Positions 1-10,312 of a DNA stretch of 64,000 bases are shown one piece after another. Within the stretch, counting starts at the first letter, position 1, and each line of letters begins with the position of its first letter. A model generated the notes under the pieces. That model ran no database searches. It worked only from the letters and a program-made list of their open reading frames with translations, and was not told the DNA's origin. Position numbers and translations under genes: made by a program. The stretch comes from Acidobacteriaceae bacterium (GTDB taxonomy: Bacteria; Acidobacteriota; Terriglobia; Terriglobales; Acidobacteriaceae). The stretch covers positions 280,077 to 344,076 of the forward strand of contig PLDC01000017.1 in the NCBI GenBank assembly GCA_003134995.1, written 5' to 3'.

Positions 1-1
1 G

Positions 2-1828
2 AACGGCAGAGATCGTTTTGGCATCGACACCTGGATGAAACAGGACGTTCTGCAATGGTGGCATTTGTTGCTTGCTTCGCTCCCGACAGTGTCGCTCTTT
101 GTTTGCGCATGCGTTGAGAAAAACCGCGCCTTTGCGGCGGTCTCGTGGTGGAAGTGGGCGGGCGCTGGGCTGGCAGGGGCAGCGATCGCCTACGCTATCG
201 GTTTCTTGGGACTCGTCGTCTCGCTCACTCTTGGACCTCGTTACCATCCTGGCGATTCCAAATTCGATGCCAAGCGGCGCTTCAGAGTCCCTTTTTTCTA
301 CGGAGAGACGATGCTGGATTGGGCGGATCACTTTAGGTTTATTCGATTGAAGGATCCCGAGAGGTTCGCGAAGTGGGCGCTGGCGAACATTCCGGCGGAT
401 CTTCGGAGGGGTTATGCGGATAGGAAAGGACATCTCTATCCGGGACAATGGCTTGTTCTCACCCTGATGACAATCTCCGTGATAGTTTACTCGAGCGTGG
501 GAACTTTTAGAGCTTTTCGGCTGGGCATGCCAACTTCAGTGCCTGCCATAGTGTACGTCCTTGTCTTGATGTTGGCGCTCAATTGGGTGCTCTCAGTGAT
601 TGCGTTTTTCCTGGATCGATACAGGGTACCGTTGATTCTGCCCACCGTTCTTTTCTGCACATTGGCCGGTCAATTCCCCCAATCCGATCACTACTTCGCT
701 ATGCGTGACGGCATTTTGGTTCCGCCCGTCTCCCCGGCGAGGACCCTAGCCAGCCACGGGAAGAACCACCCGGCGGGAGTGGTTGTGGTATCAACAGCCG
801 GAGGCGGAATTCAGGCTGCTGGTTGGACGGCTAAAGTCCTGACCGGTCTACAGCAGGAGTGTTCGGCAGTAAACAGCGATGCTAACTTTGCGGACTCGAT
901 TGCCGCGATCAGTGCAGTTTCGGGCGGCGCCGTCGGAACTCTTTTCTTCATGAATCAGTACCGCGTGGCGGGCGAATCACGGGGGTTCCATCCGGATACG
1001 GTCGATCTTCAGGACATCGTCAAGAAAGCGGAAACCCCCGCTCTCAGTGACATAGCCTGGGCGATTGCGTATGTAGAACCATCGCGCGCGCTGTTTCCTT
1101 ATTGGCGAAACTCCGCCGAGGAAAAAATCGTTGATCGAGGATTCGTGCTGGAACAGACCTGGCGGAATCAAGGATCGATCTACGCATATATTTCTAATTG
1201 GAGGGAGGGCGTAGCTGACGGCTGGCGTCCTGCCGTTATCTTCAACGCCACGATCGCGGAAACGGGCCAGCCGTTTCTTTTGTCCACCTCAGATTTCGAC
1301 ACCGGATCGACGAGTCCAACTCGCCAAACATTCGCACAGGCTTATCCGAATTCGGATCTGCCTGTAGTTACGGCCGCCCGGTTGGCAGCGAGCTTTCCTT
1401 ATGTATCGCCAGCGAGCCGCCCGCTCTCCAGTCGACCCGAATATCACTTGGTGGATGGTGGTTACTATGACAATTTTGGCGTAGACTCTCTGATTGCCTG
1501 GCTCAATCAAGGCCTCGACAATCTTGGCAAGGAAAAAGAGCACTCCCCAGAAGTATCTTTGCCAAATGTGCTGTTCATTCAGATTCGTTCATTTCCTTAC
1601 GACGCCTTCCCCTCGCCTGCCAGCAGGGGATGGTTCTACCAGAGCTACGCCCCCGTGGATGCGTTGATGAGTGTGCGAACAACAGCGCAACTGGTGCGTG
1701 ATCGGGACGAATTAGACCTGCTAAAGCGGAAGTGGGCTGAGAGGCGTTCGAATCGATACGGCAAACTTTGTGTTTCCCGGAGCAGAAGCGCCGCTTTCCT
1801 GGGAGCTAACGGAGCAGCAGAAGGGTGA
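2..1828 (+). CDS. Membrane-anchored patatin-like phospholipase, 5'-partial
   Basis: The open frame runs in from the left edge without a stop, so the true start is probably outside the window; the first in-window ATG is at 35. The N-terminal part (about residues 1-215 from that ATG) has four or five hydrophobic segments, suggesting a membrane anchor. The rest has the patatin layout: a glycine-rich oxyanion loop (GGGIQAAGW, about residue 256), a serine nucleophile context AVSGGAVG (about 294) and a DGG triad motif in VDGGYYDNFG (about 474). Patatin-family enzymes are Ser/Asp lipid acyl hydrolases. The nucleophile elbow reads VSGGA rather than canonical GXSXG, so activity is uncertain. The substrate cannot be told. 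No operon partner is visible downstream. Confidence 0.8.
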   Translation, partial: NGRDRFGIDTWMKQDVLQWWHLLLASLPTVSLFVCACVEKNRAFAAVSWWKWAGAGLAGAAIAYAIGFLGLVVSLTLGPRYHPGDSKFDAKRRFRVPFFYGETMLDWADHFRFIRLKDPERFAKWALANIPADLRRGYADRKGHLYPGQWLVLTLMTISVIVYSSVGTFRAFRLGMPTSVPAIVYVLVLMLALNWVLSVIAFFLDRYRVPLILPTVLFCTLAGQFPQSDHYFAMRDGILVPPVSPARTLASHGKNHPAGVVVVSTAGGGIQAAGWTAKVLTGLQQECSAVNSDANFADSIAAISAVSGGAVGTLFFMNQYRVAGESRGFHPDTVDLQDIVKKAETPALSDIAWAIAYVEPSRALFPYWRNSAEEKIVDRGFVLEQTWRNQGSIYAYISNWREGVADGWRPAVIFNATIAETGQPFLLSTSDFDTGSTSPTRQTFAQAYPNSDLPVVTAARLAASFPYVSPASRPLSSRPEYHLVDGGYYDNFGVDSLIAWLNQGLDNLGKEKEHSPEVSLPNVLFIQIRSFPYDAFPSPASRGWFYQSYAPVDALMSVRTTAQLVRDRDELDLLKRKWAERRSNRYGKLCVSRSRSAAFLGANGAAEG

Positions 1829-1991
1829 AATCCAACACCAATGGGATTTAACGTTAGCCGGGGGAGACGATAATAGCGACCTGAAGGCGGTGCGATCGTT
1901 TTGCCGTGCGCAGTCCAGCCGGACGACTGCCGTGTCTGCGCTGCACTGAGCCGCGTTCGCGGTGAGGCCATCGAAGGTTCGTCGCGCCAAG

Positions 1992-2471
1992 TCATTCTTC
2001 GAACAGCGTCACTTGGCGCTGGTCGTCAGTTGGACCGCGGCGGGGACGGCGGCTGGCTCCGATTACCGCCAGCACCGTCAGGGAATCGAGCGCGGTGCGC
2101 GGGACGAAGATGCGCTGTGTGTTCGAGCGTTGGTCGGGAGGGTTTACCAGATAACCTTCCGGCAGGTTTTGGGTTAGGTCAGAGGGCATCAGGCCTTCGA
2201 GGATTTCGTTGTCTTTGAAACGTAGGCGAACCCAGAGACCTTCGGAGCGCGGACGCGATGTAAAAGTTTTGCGGGTCAGGGATTCGGAGTCGCCGAACTC
2301 GCGGACGAAGTAGACGCCTTTGATCTCGCGCAACTCCATCGCGACCACGTTGCCCGAGGTGTTCAACAGTTCCAACTTGCCTTCGTTCACGAACTGCGTA
2401 GGCGAGACATAGCCGGAGACGGAATCGCGGTCCATCTTGCGGACAATGACTTTCTTGTGGGTCGAGGGCAT
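1992..2471 (-). CDS. Conserved hypothetical protein, 159 aa
   Basis: A soluble protein with no signal peptide or membrane segment. It opens with a basic KKVIVRKMDRD stretch and has a predicted beta-rich core; it reads like a small beta-barrel or PilZ-like adaptor, but I do not recognise a named domain. It has a charged C-terminus (RRPRRGP). Coding status is supported by normal amino-acid composition over 159 codons and the lack of a better frame here. The ATG at 2471 lacks a clear Shine-Dalgarno. It stands alone: the gene to its left is on the opposite strand and a palindromic repeat lies directly upstream. Confidence 0.6.
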   Translation of the reverse strand: MPSTHKKVIVRKMDRDSVSGYVSPTQFVNEGKLELLNTSGNVVAMELREIKGVYFVREFGDSESLTRKTFTSRPRSEGLWVRLRFKDNEILEGLMPSDLTQNLPEGYLVNPPDQRSNTQRIFVPRTALDSLTVLAVIGASRRPRRGPTDDQRQVTLFEE

Positions 2472-2473
2472 GT

Positions 2474-2605
2474 GTCGGGCTTCGGGCTTCGGCTTTCGGG
2501 CTTCGGCTCCAGCGGAAACCAGTATCCGGATGCCCGAACTAAGCGATCCCAGATTCGCAATTCCAGATTCAGCCGAAGCCCGACGCCCGAAAGCCGAAGC
2601 CCGAC
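2474..2605. repeat. Near-palindromic GAAGC/GCTTC repeat, first copy
   Basis: Two about 35-nt arms, 2474-2508 and 2571-2605, are inverted near-copies built from GGGCTTCGG units and their complement. Similar GAAGC-rich inverted elements occur at 13294-13336 and 30590-30690, always between genes. This is the pattern of REP-like dispersed palindromes. The rest of the 485-bp gap up to 2956 holds no gene that I can support. Confidence 0.6.
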
Positions 2606-2853
2606 CATTCTCGCACTAATTCGCGGAAAATCGCGGGAATCCACGTTGGCAGTAGCCAAAATGTTAACCTTGTGTTATTCCTTTAAGTTGCCTTGGCGTG
2701 ACTCAAGTCTTTGGTAAGTGTTTTCCATTGAATCACTTGAGTCCGATTGGCTGCCGAATCGCCAAGGTTGGGCCGAGTCATCCTGTGGAAATCTTGTGGA
2801 AAACGGTGGGTGCTGTTGGGCGTTGGATGCTGTCCGAAATTCTTTCACAGAGT

Positions 2854-2879
2854 ACCCTTCGGCTCCGCTCAGGGCAGGC
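2854..2879. repeat. Short dispersed repeat CCTTCGGCT..CAGGGCAGGC
   Basis: A 26-nt intergenic motif whose inverted relative is at 38761-38786. It makes spurious ORFs containing LRSGQA or ALSGAEG peptides, which should not be taken as genes. Confidence 0.5.
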
Positions 2880-2956
2880 ATAGGATTTCACAGGGGTAAG
2901 GCAGCACATTGGATCGCGCGGTTCGTAGTGGCTTGATTTGGAACGTTTGACGACGA

Positions 2957-4543
2957 ATGGCTGATTACATTTACACGATGGAGATCCGGTTGACGCCGGA
3001 TCAGTTGAAGGGCGTCAACCTGGTGCAAGAGATAGCCCGCGCCGCGGGAGTCACTCTTTACCTTACCGGCGGCGCGATTCGAGACATCATCAGCGGGTTT
3101 ACCATCCGCGACCTGGATTTCACGGTTCAGGGCAATCCCCTCAAACTGCAGAAAGATTTCGAACGCGCGGGCGCGCAGATTGCGGGCCACGATGAAGACG
3201 TGCGCACCTTATTTCTGGTGCTGCCGGGGAATGTGCGCGCCGAGATCGGGATGTCGCGGACCGAAGAGTACGAGAAGGTCGGCAAGGCTCCCGTGATTAC
3301 TCCGGCGAGCATTCAGGAAGATTTGCGACGCCGCGACTTCACCGTGAATGCGATGGCGTTGTCGCTGAATGAGGGGTCGCGCGGGTTGCTGCTCGATCCG
3401 TTTAACGGCGTCGCCGATATTGAAGCGAAGCTGCTGCGCATCCTGCACAACTATTCGTTCGTGGAAGATCCATCGCGGCTGATTCGAGCTGCGCGATTTG
3501 CAGCGCGCTTTCACTGGCCTTTGGAGGAGCGCACGCAGCAGCGCTATGACGCCGCCAAAGAAAACAACTACATGGAGCACATTTTGCGCGGCGCCGTGGG
3601 CCACGAGATCGCGCAACTGGCGCATGAAGACGATCCGCTGAGCGTGATTCGGGCGCTGGAAAAAGAAGACTGGCTGAAGGTGCTGCATCCGCACTGGTCG
3701 TCGGCCAAGGTGGATGCGAACGGAATCGCGCTCTTGATGAAGACGCGGCAGCAACTGGTGGATCTGGGATATACGGTCGATCCGTCGGCTGCGGTCATGC
3801 ACTTTCTGACGGCGAAGCTTTCGGATAAAGATATTTCGGATTTGCGGCGGCAGATTCCGCGTAAGGATTTGATCGAATCGTGGCGCGATATTGAAGATCA
3901 CGCTAAAGATCTGGCGAAGCGGTTGATGGGGAAGGAAGCGGCCACGCCGTCGCGCACCTGGAATCTTTTGTCTGCGGCGCGGCCTGAGATGATTCTGTTT
4001 CTCGCGGTGACATCGCGGCACCAGACCGTTGCGGGGAAGATCAAGAACTTCCTGACGAAGTGGCGGCAGGTGCAGCAGCGCATTCCTCTGCCGGAGATGA
4101 CCGAGTTGCTGATTACTCCTACGCTGCCGGAGTATCCGAAGATTGCGCGCGACGTGTTTATGCTGCTGTTGGATGGAAGACTGCGGTCGCACACCGAGAC
4201 TTTGAAATTCTTGAAGCCGTTTGCGCCGCCGCCGCCTCCACCACCGCCGCCCCCGAGGCGCGGGCGTGGACCTAAGGCAGCTGCGGTTGCTGCTGTTGCG
4301 CCTGCCGCGGCAGCGCCGGTTAAAGCTGGTAAGGGCAAGGGGAAAGCTGCGCCTGCACCGGCGGCGGCTCCGGCCGTGGTGGCCAAGTCCGAGGCGAAAC
4401 CCGAGGCGAAGGCGAAAGCGGAAGCCAAGGCTAAGCCTGCAAAAGCGGCGCCGAAGGCCGTTAAGAGCGCGGCCAAGCCCGCGGCGAAGCCCGCTGCAAA
4501 GAAGCCTGCCCCCGTAAAGAAGGCCAAGCGCAAGAAGCGATAG
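2957..4543 (+). CDS. CCA tRNA nucleotidyltransferase/poly(A) polymerase family protein with basic tail
   Basis: A class II polymerase-beta-superfamily nucleotidyltransferase. The head domain carries LTGGAIRD (about residues 37-44) and RDLDF (about 51-55), the glycine and paired aspartates that bind metal and NTP; RRRDFTVNAMA and the RLIRAARFAARF helix follow as in CCA-adding enzymes and PcnB. The family adds CCA to tRNA or A-tails to RNA, and the sequence alone does not separate these. From about residue 420 comes a run of ten prolines, then about 100 residues of Ala/Lys/Pro repeats resembling histone H1-like tails, which likely bind nucleic acid. An alternative ATG is at 2978. No good Shine-Dalgarno precedes either start. 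Confidence 0.85.
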   Translation: MADYIYTMEIRLTPDQLKGVNLVQEIARAAGVTLYLTGGAIRDIISGFTIRDLDFTVQGNPLKLQKDFERAGAQIAGHDEDVRTLFLVLPGNVRAEIGMSRTEEYEKVGKAPVITPASIQEDLRRRDFTVNAMALSLNEGSRGLLLDPFNGVADIEAKLLRILHNYSFVEDPSRLIRAARFAARFHWPLEERTQQRYDAAKENNYMEHILRGAVGHEIAQLAHEDDPLSVIRALEKEDWLKVLHPHWSSAKVDANGIALLMKTRQQLVDLGYTVDPSAAVMHFLTAKLSDKDISDLRRQIPRKDLIESWRDIEDHAKDLAKRLMGKEAATPSRTWNLLSAARPEMILFLAVTSRHQTVAGKIKNFLTKWRQVQQRIPLPEMTELLITPTLPEYPKIARDVFMLLLDGRLRSHTETLKFLKPFAPPPPPPPPPPRRGRGPKAAAVAAVAPAAAAPVKAGKGKGKAAPAPAAAPAVVAKSEAKPEAKAKAEAKAKPAKAAPKAVKSAAKPAAKPAAKKPAPVKKAKRKKR

Positions 4544-4644
4544 ATTGTCAGATAGATGACTGCTACGGTGTCGCAATCCCGGTACTGTCCTAATTCGTCT
4601 CGTGACAGGTACTAATTTCTGCATCGGCCGGGCTGAATCGGGCA

Positions 4645-4650
4645 TATAAT
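4645..4650 (+). promoter_or_regulatory. Candidate -10 box (TATAAT) for the Gly/His-rich exported protein
   Basis: A perfect TATAAT ends 7 nt before the ATG at 4658 and overlaps the alternative ATG at 4649. If used, transcription would begin at or next to the 4658 ATG, giving a leaderless mRNA. No convincing -35 is visible. Confidence 0.4.
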
Positions 4651-4657
4651 GGTTGGT

Positions 4658-5398
4658 ATGCATCGATCGCTTTTCATTGCGGCGCTCGTGCTCTTGATAG
4701 TCTCCGCGCCTCTTTCCGCGCAACACGGCGGCGGCCACGCGTCCGGTGGCGGCCACGGCGGTGTGGGTGGCGGGCATGGCGGTTTTGGTGGCGGTCACGC
4801 TTTCAGCGGAGGCCACGCTGGTTCCGGTTATGCGGCGCGTCCATCCGCGCGCGGCTATGCTTCCCGTCCTGCAATTTCTTCTCGCGGCATCAATCGAGGG
4901 GTTAACCGCTCTGGCGTTGGTGTGCGGGCGCGCAGCAACGGCCTGAGGAATCGCTACGGTTACGGTGCGTACGGTTACCCGTGGCTGTACGGCGGGTTAT
5001 ACGACCCGTACTGGTGGTGGGATTCTGGCGCGTCGTTCGACTACGAAAAGCAATACGAGACTGGCCTGGCGAACGAGATGAACGAGCAGAGTCTCGATCA
5101 GCAGAGGCTGCGTGCACAGGCCGCACAGGCCGATCAGGATGTTTATGCGAAGTCGACGCCTGTGCCGATGCGCGCAAAAGAACATTCGGATATTTTGCCG
5201 GCCACAGTGCTGGTTTTCCGCGATCAGCACAAACTCGAAGTTCAGAACTACGCCATAGTAGGCCAGACGTTGTGGAATTTTGCGCCGGACCATACGCAGA
5301 AGATTCCGCTCTCTGATATCGACCTTCCGGCGACCACCAAAGTTAACGACGAGCGCGGCGTGGATTTCCGCTTGCCAAGGGCGGGCGAAGGGCAGTAG
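4658..5398 (+). CDS. Exported Gly/His-rich protein
   Basis: A signal peptide (basic start, hydrophobic core, cleavage near LSAQ) leads a secreted or periplasmic protein. The first third is low-complexity Gly/His/Ala repeats of the GGGHGG kind, followed by a Tyr/Trp-rich stretch (YGAYGYPWLYGG), a Gln-rich coiled region and a C-terminal block (VLVFRDQHKLEVQNYAIVG) that looks like a conserved folded domain. The His-rich part could bind metal, but this is inference. I chose the second ATG because a TATAAT overlaps the first at 4649. Function unknown. Confidence 0.7.
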   Translation: MHRSLFIAALVLLIVSAPLSAQHGGGHASGGGHGGVGGGHGGFGGGHAFSGGHAGSGYAARPSARGYASRPAISSRGINRGVNRSGVGVRARSNGLRNRYGYGAYGYPWLYGGLYDPYWWWDSGASFDYEKQYETGLANEMNEQSLDQQRLRAQAAQADQDVYAKSTPVPMRAKEHSDILPATVLVFRDQHKLEVQNYAIVGQTLWNFAPDHTQKIPLSDIDLPATTKVNDERGVDFRLPRAGEGQ

Positions 5399-5474
5399 CC
5401 GTTCGCAGCCTGCGTAGTGCGCCGTACTCTGTGGATAACTTGCCGGTTGTTCCCACGTGGTTTCCCGCTAGAAT

Positions 5475-5530
5475 GATTGTTGATTTCTGATTGATTGCGT
5501 TTTTCAATCGACAATCAGCAATCATCAATC
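5475..5530. repeat. Inverted repeat of ATTG/CAAT units upstream of dnaE
   Basis: About 25-nt arms built of GATTG and CAATC words face each other around a TTTTT loop, ending 11 nt before the dnaE ATG. In RNA it would form a long imperfect hairpin over the leader, so it may affect dnaE translation; it may equally be a mobile microrepeat. Confidence 0.5.
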
Positions 5531-5541
5531 GGCAATTTCCT

Positions 5542-8500
5542 ATGTCCCAATTCGTCCACCTGCACTTGCATACCGATTACTCCCTTCTGGATGGCGCCTG
5601 CGATGTCGAAAAACTTTGCCAGCGCGTAAAAGAAATGGGCATGCCCGCCGTGGCCATGACTGACCACGGAAATATTTTCGGCGCGGTGCATTTTGTAAAC
5701 GCCGCGAATCATGCCGGAGTAAAGCCGATCGTCGGCTGCGAACTGTATATCTGCAAGCGCGACGATCACAACATCGAGCGCACTCCCCCCGACGGCGACA
5801 CATACAACCACCTGCTGGTGCTGGCCCAGAACGAAGAAGGCTACCGCAACCTCATGAAAATTACGTCAGAAGCCTCCCTCCACGGCTTCTACTACAAGCC
5901 TAGGGTTAGTAAGAAGTTTCTGGCGGAGCATTCGCGCGGGTTGATTGGGCTTTCGGGATGCTTGAAGGGTGAAGTTGCAGAGCGGTTGATGGAAGGGAAG
6001 TACGATGCGGCGAGAGCCGCTGCTGGCGCGTACTCTGACATATTTGGAAAAGAAAATTTCTTTTTGGAGATTCAAAATCAGGGGCTTGCGAAGGAGCAGG
6101 AGATTAATCCGAATCTATTTCGGCTGGAAAAGGATTTGGGCCTACCCCTTGTAGCGACGAACGACAGTCACTATTTGTGCGAGGACGACGCGCCGGCCCA
6201 AGATGTGATGTTGTGCATTCAGACAGGGAAGTCGATTCACGATACGCAGCGGATGAAGTTCGACGGAAACCAGTTTTTCGTCAAGAGCCACGACGAGATG
6301 TATCGCGTGTTCAAGGACTCGCCGGAGGTCTTGACGCGCACACTAGATATTGCTGAGCGATGCAGTCTTCGTTTGGAAAAGGTCGCGACGCCGTTTCCGC
6401 AGTTCGAGGTTCCGCCGGGTTACACCATCGACAGTTATTTTGTTCATGTTTCGCGCGAGGGCTTCGCGCGGCGGATGGAGGCGCTGCGGCCGTTGCATGA
6501 GCAGGGGAAGTTGAAGCATCCGATTTCGGATTACGAGCAGCGGCTGGAGCGGGAACTCGGAATTATCCAGCAGATGAAGTTTCCCGGGTATTTTCTGATT
6601 GTGTGGGACTTCATCCGCTACGCCAAGGAGCATGACATTCCGGTGGGGCCGGGGCGCGGGTCGGCGGCTGGGTCGCTGGTTTCGTATGCGCTGGGAATTA
6701 CCGATATCGATCCTTTGCAGCATGAGTTGCTGTTTGAGCGCTTTCTGAATCCGGAGCGGGTTTCGATGCCGGATATCGATATCGATTTCTGCATGAACCG
6801 GCGCGGCGAGGTGATCAACTACGTCACGCAGAAATATGGGCGCGATAACGTCGCACAGATCATCACGTTCGGAACGATGGCCGCGAAGGCCGCGATCAAA
6901 GACGTTGGACGCGCGATGGATATCCCGTACGCCGATGTAGATCGCATTGCCAAGATGATCCCGACGCAGCTCAACATCACGCTGGACCAGGCGATTGAGG
7001 ATTCGGCGCAACTGCGCGAGGCGATGGAAAAAGATGGGCAGATTCGCGAGCTCATTCAGACGGCGAAGAAGCTCGAAGGGATGGTGCGGAACTCCGGTGT
7101 GCATGCGGCTGGCGTAGTGATTTCGCCGCGCCCGCTGACGGAACTGGTTCCGCTGCACAAGACCAAGAACGACGAAATTGTGACTGCCTTCGACATGGTC
7201 GCCATCGAGAAGTTGGGCCTGCTGAAGATGGATTTTCTTGGGTTGACCACGCTTACGATTCTTACTGATGCGTTGAAGCTGATCGTGCAGACTCGCGGTA
7301 CGCCGATCGCTCTTGAAAATGTTCCGCTGGAGGATGCGGAGACTTACCAGAAGGTCTTCCACAAGGGACTGACGTCAGGCGTGTTTCAGTTTGAATCGCA
7401 CGGCATGCGGGACGTGTTGCGCAAGTATCAGCCGAATTCGATTGAGGATCTTACGGCGCTGAATGCGCTCTACCGGCCGGGGCCGATTCAGGGCGGAATG
7501 ATCGATGATTTCGTGGATCGTAAGCATGGTCGCAAGAAAGTGGAGTACGAACTGCCGGAGCTGAAAGAAATATTGGAAGAGACGCTGGGCGTGATTGTGT
7601 ATCAGGAGCAGGTGATGCAGATTGCGAACCGACTGGCGGGTTACTCGCTGGGAGAAGCGGACCTGCTGCGGCGGGCGATGGGAAAGAAAAAAGCTGAGGA
7701 GATGGCGCAGCAGCGCGAGCGGTTTGTGGAAGGCGCGGCGCAGCGCAAGTTTCCGCCGAAGAAGATTGAGAAGATTTTCGATCTTATGGCGCAGTTTGCG
7801 GGATACGGATTCAACAAGTCGCACTCGGCCGCCTACGCGCTGCTGGCCTATCACACGGCTTATTTGAAGACGCACTATCCGGTTGAGTTCATGGCGGCGT
7901 TGCTGACGTCGGTCACCGGGAGCACCGACGATGTGGTGAAGTACATCAACGAATGCCGCGAGATGGGGATTGCGGTGGAAGCGCCGGACATCAATGTTTC
8001 GGATGCAAACTTCACTCCGCATGGGGAAGCGATTCGATTTGGGCTGGCGGCGGTGAAGAATGTTGGCGGCAATGCGATTGAGTCGATTGTCGCGGCACGG
8101 AAGAAGCTGGGACGGTTTAAATCGATTTACGAATTTTGCGAGAATGTGGATCTTAGATTGCTGAACAAGCGCGTGCTGGAGTCGCTGATCAAGAGCGGGG
8201 CCATGGATTCGATGGGTCGCCGGGCGCAATTGATGACGGTTCTGGATCGCGCCATGGAGCGTGCGCAGAAGACGCAACGCGACGCGGAGTCGGGGCAGCA
8301 TGGGCTATTCGGAGTGTTTCAGCAGGAAGAGACCGAGGCGAACAATGACAAGCTGCCGAATATTCCTGACTGGGACGAGCAAGCGCGCCTTGCGGCGGAG
8401 AAAGAGATTCTTGGGTTCTTTATCAGCGGGCATCCGCTGGAGAAATACAAGGACAAACTGCAAGACTTACAGGCGCTGCGGATCGATGAAATTGCGGCGA

Positions 8501-9024
8501 TGACCCGGTCGACCGGCAAGGATGAGACCATCGCGACGGCTGGAATTATTTGCAATGTGCGGGTGCAGAAGTCGAAGCGCGGGGAATTTTATGCGCAGGC
8601 TACGCTCGAAGATATGTCGGGTTCGATCGACATGATTGTTTTTCCCGAGGCGTATAAACGTCTCGGAGACAAAGTGAAGCTGGAAGTTCCGGTGCTGGTG
8701 AAGGCTGGAGTGAGAATTGAGGAAGGAACGAATCCGAAGATTACGGCGGCCGAGATCATGCCACTGGAGGACGCTCGGGTTCCGCTGCCGCGTGCGATCC
8801 GCATTCGCTTGCCACTAGAAACTGCGGGCGAAACTACGGTGGACGACCTTCACGTGCTTTTTCGCGAACGCAAAGGTGACGCGCGAGTGTTGTTCGATGT
8901 GGAACGCGCAGGGGATTTCATGGTGGTGATGGAAGCGGAGGGTTATAATGTGCTGCCAGACCGCAACTTCATCGCTCGAGTGGAACAGTTGTGCGGGCGC
9001 GGTAGTGTGCGGGTGATCAGTTGA
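5542..9024 (+). CDS. dnaE: DNA polymerase III alpha subunit
   Basis: The replicative C-family DNA polymerase, 1160 aa, the normal length for DnaE. The N-terminal PHP domain begins at once ([16 protein letters not shown]). The palm has the PDIDIDF motif (near residue 412) with its catalytic aspartates, and PGRGSAAGS lies shortly before it. Helix-hairpin-helix and OB-fold regions follow ([19 protein letters not shown], about residue 1005). It lacks an inserted exonuclease domain, so it is not PolC. The frame is open back to 5491, but homology to the PHP start favours ATG 5542; the upstream sequence is the CAATC inverted repeat. The stop lies 33 nt before the accA ATG, so the two are probably co-transcribed. 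Confidence 0.97.
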   Translation: MSQFVHLHLHTDYSLLDGACDVEKLCQRVKEMGMPAVAMTDHGNIFGAVHFVNAANHAGVKPIVGCELYICKRDDHNIERTPPDGDTYNHLLVLAQNEEGYRNLMKITSEASLHGFYYKPRVSKKFLAEHSRGLIGLSGCLKGEVAERLMEGKYDAARAAAGAYSDIFGKENFFLEIQNQGLAKEQEINPNLFRLEKDLGLPLVATNDSHYLCEDDAPAQDVMLCIQTGKSIHDTQRMKFDGNQFFVKSHDEMYRVFKDSPEVLTRTLDIAERCSLRLEKVATPFPQFEVPPGYTIDSYFVHVSREGFARRMEALRPLHEQGKLKHPISDYEQRLERELGIIQQMKFPGYFLIVWDFIRYAKEHDIPVGPGRGSAAGSLVSYALGITDIDPLQHELLFERFLNPERVSMPDIDIDFCMNRRGEVINYVTQKYGRDNVAQIITFGTMAAKAAIKDVGRAMDIPYADVDRIAKMIPTQLNITLDQAIEDSAQLREAMEKDGQIRELIQTAKKLEGMVRNSGVHAAGVVISPRPLTELVPLHKTKNDEIVTAFDMVAIEKLGLLKMDFLGLTTLTILTDALKLIVQTRGTPIALENVPLEDAETYQKVFHKGLTSGVFQFESHGMRDVLRKYQPNSIEDLTALNALYRPGPIQGGMIDDFVDRKHGRKKVEYELPELKEILEETLGVIVYQEQVMQIANRLAGYSLGEADLLRRAMGKKKAEEMAQQRERFVEGAAQRKFPPKKIEKIFDLMAQFAGYGFNKSHSAAYALLAYHTAYLKTHYPVEFMAALLTSVTGSTDDVVKYINECREMGIAVEAPDINVSDANFTPHGEAIRFGLAAVKNVGGNAIESIVAARKKLGRFKSIYEFCENVDLRLLNKRVLESLIKSGAMDSMGRRAQLMTVLDRAMERAQKTQRDAESGQHGLFGVFQQEETEANNDKLPNIPDWDEQARLAAEKEILGFFISGHPLEKYKDKLQDLQALRIDEIAAMTRSTGKDETIATAGIICNVRVQKSKRGEFYAQATLEDMSGSIDMIVFPEAYKRLGDKVKLEVPVLVKAGVRIEEGTNPKITAAEIMPLEDARVPLPRAIRIRLPLETAGETTVDDLHVLFRERKGDARVLFDVERAGDFMVVMEAEGYNVLPDRNFIARVEQLCGRGSVRVIS

Positions 9025-9056
9025 GTTCGTCGGCGCGAGCGAGCTCGTTACAGCTC

Positions 9057-10013
9057 ATGAATCCCATTCAAAAGGTGCAGCAGGAACTGGACCAGATCGA
9101 GCGCCAGGTGGCTCTGATCGAAGCGAACGCCGGACAGAACGAAGGGACGCGGAAGCAACTCGATAAGTTGCAAGAGCGCGTGCAAATTCTCAGGGAGGAG
9201 ATGAAGGGTCTGCAAACCGCGTGGCAAAAAACGGAACTGGCCCGGCATCCGCAGCGTCCGCAGACGCTCGACTACATCGAGCGCTTGTTCACGGACTTCA
9301 GCGAGATTCATGGCGACCGCAGCTTTGGAGATGATGCCGCCGTGATCTGCGGCATGGCGCGCTTTCATGGCGAGGAAGTTCTGGTGATCGGCACGCAGAA
9401 GGGCCGGGACATGAAGCAGCGCGTGTACCGCAATTTCGGCACGCCGCATCCTGAGGGTTATCGCAAGGCAATACGGATCATGCAGGTGGCGGAGAAATTC
9501 CGACGGCCGATTTTTACGCTGGTGGATACCGACGGGGCCTACCCTGGAATTCATGCGGAAGAGCGCGGACAGGCCGAGGCGATTGCCTACAATCTGCGCG
9601 AGATGGCGCGACTGGAAGTGCCGATCATTGCGACGGTGATTGGAGTTGGTGGCAGCGGCGGGGCTTTGGCAATTGCCGTGGCCGACCGCGTGCTGATGAT
9701 GGAGAACTCAATTTACTCGGTGATTTCTCCCGAGGGTTGTGCCGCGATCATGTGGCGGGATGCTACTAAGAAAGAGTTGGCCGCGGAAGCCATGCGTATT
9801 ACGGCTACCGATCTCAGCGAACTGGGTTGCATCGACGATATTGTTCCCGAACCGGAGGGCGGCGCGCATCGGGATTATGAAGCGGCGGCGAATTTGCTTG
9901 ATGTGAGTTTGCAGAAGCATTTCGCGGAGCTGAAGAAAATGCCGCTGCCGGAGTTGCTTTCGTCTCGATACGATAAGTTTCGGACGATGGCTCAGTATTT
10001 CAAGACAGAGTAA
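9057..10013 (+). CDS. accA: Acetyl-CoA carboxylase carboxyltransferase alpha subunit
   Basis: AccA transfers the carboxyl group from biotin to acetyl-CoA in the first step of fatty-acid synthesis, acting with AccD, which is not in this window. An N-terminal coiled coil (residues 1-55) precedes the crotonase-like fold with [24 protein letters not shown] and the SPEGCAAI motif that are diagnostic for the subunit. Length (318 aa) is typical. A TTG at 9021 overlapping the dnaE stop would add 12 residues; the ATG at 9057 gives the usual N-terminus. Likely co-transcribed with dnaE. Confidence 0.95.
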   Translation: MNPIQKVQQELDQIERQVALIEANAGQNEGTRKQLDKLQERVQILREEMKGLQTAWQKTELARHPQRPQTLDYIERLFTDFSEIHGDRSFGDDAAVICGMARFHGEEVLVIGTQKGRDMKQRVYRNFGTPHPEGYRKAIRIMQVAEKFRRPIFTLVDTDGAYPGIHAEERGQAEAIAYNLREMARLEVPIIATVIGVGGSGGALAIAVADRVLMMENSIYSVISPEGCAAIMWRDATKKELAAEAMRITATDLSELGCIDDIVPEPEGGAHRDYEAAANLLDVSLQKHFAELKKMPLPELLSSRYDKFRTMAQYFKTE

Positions 10014-10239
10014 TGGGTATCCGCAGTGGTGTTTTTCTCTGAAGCAGCCGGCGGACAAACTTCAATCCGAAAATCCAGCGCTGAAGGCGCGTTAATAAAA
10101 CAAATGGAACACTTGCGGCACGCATGAATGCGTGCCCTGATACTAATCTTCCTCGGACGGACAGCAACTTCCAGTTCCCAAATAGGTTCCTCCCGGCTTC
10201 AGGCGGGCAATTTCGCGTGCCGTGACCTGGCAATCGCCG

Positions 10240-10245
10240 TATAAT
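10240..10245 (+). promoter_or_regulatory. Candidate -10 box for korAB
   Basis: A perfect TATAAT about 70 nt upstream of the korA ATG, in the 299-bp gap after accA. No clear -35. A strong ribosome-binding site, AAGGAAGGTG, is at 10298-10307. Earlier in the gap (10077-10135) are small hairpins of the GCGCTGAAGGCGC type; nothing else is seen there. Confidence 0.45.
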
Positions 10246-10312
10246 GGTAAGTTCCCCCCAAGCAGGAGTTCTGGCGGATCACTCCGCCCCTTAATCAAAG
10301 GAAGGTGCAGGG

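Noticed and set aside
2675..2936. Short ORFs with LRSGQA or ALSGAEG peptides
   Set aside because: These are translations of a dispersed intergenic repeat (2854-2879), not genes.
3209..4816. 535-codon open frame opposite the nucleotidyltransferase gene
   Set aside because: Antisense shadow of a gene with strong domain evidence; Arg-rich composition typical of complementary frames in GC-rich DNA.
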